This document shows positions 62,897 to 64,000 of a stretch of DNA of 64,000 nucleotides, piece by piece; positions within the stretch are counted from its first letter, which is position 1, and each line of letters begins with the position of its first letter. This stretch comes from Desulfobulbaceae bacterium (GTDB lineage Bacteria; Desulfobacterota; Desulfobulbia; Desulfobulbales; Desulfocapsaceae). Made by a program: the position numbers and the translations under genes. The DNA lies in contig JAGXHG010000005.1 of the NCBI GenBank assembly GCA_024636345.1, positions 1-64,000 of the forward strand. The letters run 5' to 3'. Under the pieces are notes generated by a model. That model saw only the letters and a program-made list of their open reading frames with translations. It did not search any database and had not been told where the DNA came from.

Positions 62897-63909
62897 AGAA
62901 AATCGTACGGATAAGCCTGTGCCTGCTTTTGGCTTCCTCATCGGTGCACGCGGAAGAACCTGCTACTTCACCCGCTTCCGTTAATGTGGCGGATTTGGTG
63001 AAGCAAACAAAACAAGAGGGGCAACCACCTGTCCCACCTCCAGTCAGCACTGTTCAAGAACCGATACCAAAAAAAGAACAAGCAGGAGAACAAACAAATG
63101 ATCTGAAAGACCAGATATCTATTCTTCCACCACAACCACAAGCCGGACAAGCCCAGCAGTCTCCGGTTATAAGAGAGCCCAAACCAATAAAGCCTGGTTC
63201 CACCGCAAATGACCCTTTTGACAACCCTACGCCTGTCAACTTTATTGCCCCTGAAATGCCAACTATTGTCCAGTTGTCCAATCGTGACATCAACCGGATT
63301 GTCTGTTCCGGGCCGATGAGTGATTTGATTTTCTCGGAAGAAAAAGGGGTTACTGGTCATTTTTCTGGCAATAGTGCCTTTATCAAATTCAAGGCCGAGG
63401 AGTTCAACGGACTGCTAGCCTATGCTGAAACACCAAGCGAGTTATTTATTGTCTGCAATGGGTCAGTTTATACCCTGATTGCGCAACCTCAAGAAATCTC
63501 ATCTGTAACCCTGCACCTGGCCGCACCAGCAAAGGATGTTTTCAAAAAGAATATCGACCATTACAAAAACATGCCTTTGGAAAAGCAGGTCTTGCAGATC
63601 ATCAAGGAAGGTTACGAAGGCGGCTATCCATCCAGCTACAAGGTGTCAAATGCAGATACCCTGATTCCCCTATGTGCTGATTTAAGCGTCAACTTGATGC
63701 ACACCGTGGATGTGGAAGGGGTAGGATTGCGATTAAAGCAATTCAAGGTTGCCTCTACCAAGGGTGAGACAATGGAATTGCAAGAGAAAACCTTTCTATC
63801 ACTTGGTATCAGTGAATCTATCCTGGCCGTAGCAATAGAAGATCATGTTTTGAATACCGGCGAGGCGACCAGAGTGTTTGTGGTTGAAAAACGGGAGCAA
63901 TCTCAATGA
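62893..63909 (+). CDS. traK: Conjugative transfer protein TraK (secretin-like)
   Basis: A 338-residue protein. It has a signal peptide ending VHA-E near residue 21. A Pro/Gln-rich region (about 30-120) follows, then the TraK/VirB9-like domain from about residue 125 (VQLSNRDINRIVCSGPMSDLIFSEEKG). F TraK has about 242 residues, so the Pro/Gln-rich region is an extra insertion. It forms the outer-membrane core with TraB and TraV. Its stop overlaps the traB start. Confidence 0.87.
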   Translation: MKKIVRISLCLLLASSSVHAEEPATSPASVNVADLVKQTKQEGQPPVPPPVSTVQEPIPKKEQAGEQTNDLKDQISILPPQPQAGQAQQSPVIREPKPIKPGSTANDPFDNPTPVNFIAPEMPTIVQLSNRDINRIVCSGPMSDLIFSEEKGVTGHFSGNSAFIKFKAEEFNGLLAYAETPSELFIVCNGSVYTLIAQPQEISSVTLHLAAPAKDVFKKNIDHYKNMPLEKQVLQIIKEGYEGGYPSSYKVSNADTLIPLCADLSVNLMHTVDVEGVGLRLKQFKVASTKGETMELQEKTFLSLGISESILAVAIEDHVLNTGEATRVFVVEKREQSQ

Positions 63910-64000
63910 CCCTGAAAGAAAGGTTCAACAACCTGACACCACAAAATAAAAAGGTTTTAGTCTGGTCGGTAGTCGGTCTTATTATTTTGGGAATCGCTGT
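63906..64000 (+). CDS. traB: TraB-like protein, 5' end only
   Basis: The first 31 codons are visible, running off the window. The ATG overlaps the traK stop. A short charged N-terminus is followed by a membrane segment (VLVWSVVGLIILGIA), as in TraB/VirB10 proteins. Identification relies mainly on position after traK. Confidence 0.7.
   Translation, partial: MTLKERFNNLTPQNKKVLVWSVVGLIILGIA

Larger units (their letters stand above)
57248..64000. mobile_element. Integrative conjugative element with F-type T4SS (left part)
   Basis: It is bounded on the left by the tRNA-Arg fragment. Contents in order: tyrosine integrase, CI-like repressor, divergent Cro-like and excisionase-like genes, a sigma-like protein, two unknown or OmpA-like proteins, and traA-traL-traE-traK-traB in F-plasmid order. 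Composition is more AT-rich than the chromosome, especially 58500-61000. The right end, relaxase and coupling protein lie outside the window. Confidence 0.88.

Noticed and set aside
1..64000. CRISPR arrays
   Set aside because: No regularly spaced direct repeats of 25-40 bases were seen anywhere in the window.

Overview
The window looks like a chromosome segment of a strictly anaerobic, sulfate-reducing or sulfur-disproportionating member of the Desulfobacterota (Desulfobulbales/Desulfocapsa-like). This placement is inferred from gene content: a multihaem c-type cytochrome, an HdrC/MvhD/MetV electron-transfer cluster, an aldehyde:ferredoxin oxidoreductase with its own cofactor genes, a tungstate-type ABC transporter, and NtrC/sigma-54 signalling. 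It was not confirmed by any search.

Layout. 1-3027: mannose-nucleotide synthesis (manB, cut by the window edge, and manC), then mtgA. 3135-8090 (minus strand): a seven-haem secreted cytochrome, a MoeA, and a MetV / MvhD / HdrC-like ferredoxin trio. 8294-12771: hpt, then an NtrB/NtrC-type two-component pair whose regulator carries a one-base frameshift, followed by three small secreted proteins that are probably its targets. 12836-17928 (minus): the rpmH-rnpA-yidD-yidC-jag-mnmE operon with a near-consensus sigma-70 promoter. 18328-21990: a methyltransferase, mnmG and lgt. 22115-23560: a single-chain fusion of endonuclease III and exonuclease III. 23855-25000: iron alcohol dehydrogenase. 25221-26955: two unrecognised accessory genes. 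27228-34128: YgiQ-type radical SAM protein, DacA-type carboxypeptidase, acyl-CoA ligase and FadL. 34252-36633: umuDC and an FmdE-family protein. 36859-42845: NhaD-type antiporter, carboxymuconolactone-decarboxylase-like protein, methyltransferase, small zinc ribbon, metallo-beta-lactamase-fold hydrolase, membrane-bound lytic transglycosylase. 43180-51068 (minus): a tungsten/molybdopterin block (MoeB-like, MoaD-like, MoeA-PBP fusion, MoeA, an unknown protein, AOR) with a chimeric broken oxidoreductase gene upstream. 51499-53919: a PocR-domain hybrid kinase, beside IS3-family debris. 54387-57066 (minus): tupC-tupB-tupA. 57248-64000: the left end of an integrative conjugative element. It is inserted in a tRNA-Arg gene and carries integrase, CI/Cro-like switch, excisionase-like and sigma-like proteins, and an F-type type IV secretion operon (traA-L-E-K-B) that runs off the window.

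How the genes work together. The tungstate transporter, two MoeA paralogues, MoaD/MoeB-like proteins and AOR form a coherent tungsten-cofactor and aldehyde-oxidation module. The FadL and acyl-CoA ligase pair suggests uptake and activation of fatty acids or other hydrophobic acids. The most unusual signals are: a three-copy repeat that carries its own Shine-Dalgarno, ATG and 12-codon mini-ORF and supplies the start of mnmG; the Nth-Xth fusion; the two-component system with its small Gly-rich secreted proteins; the MetV-MvhD-HdrC trio without MetF or HdrA; and the conjugative element.
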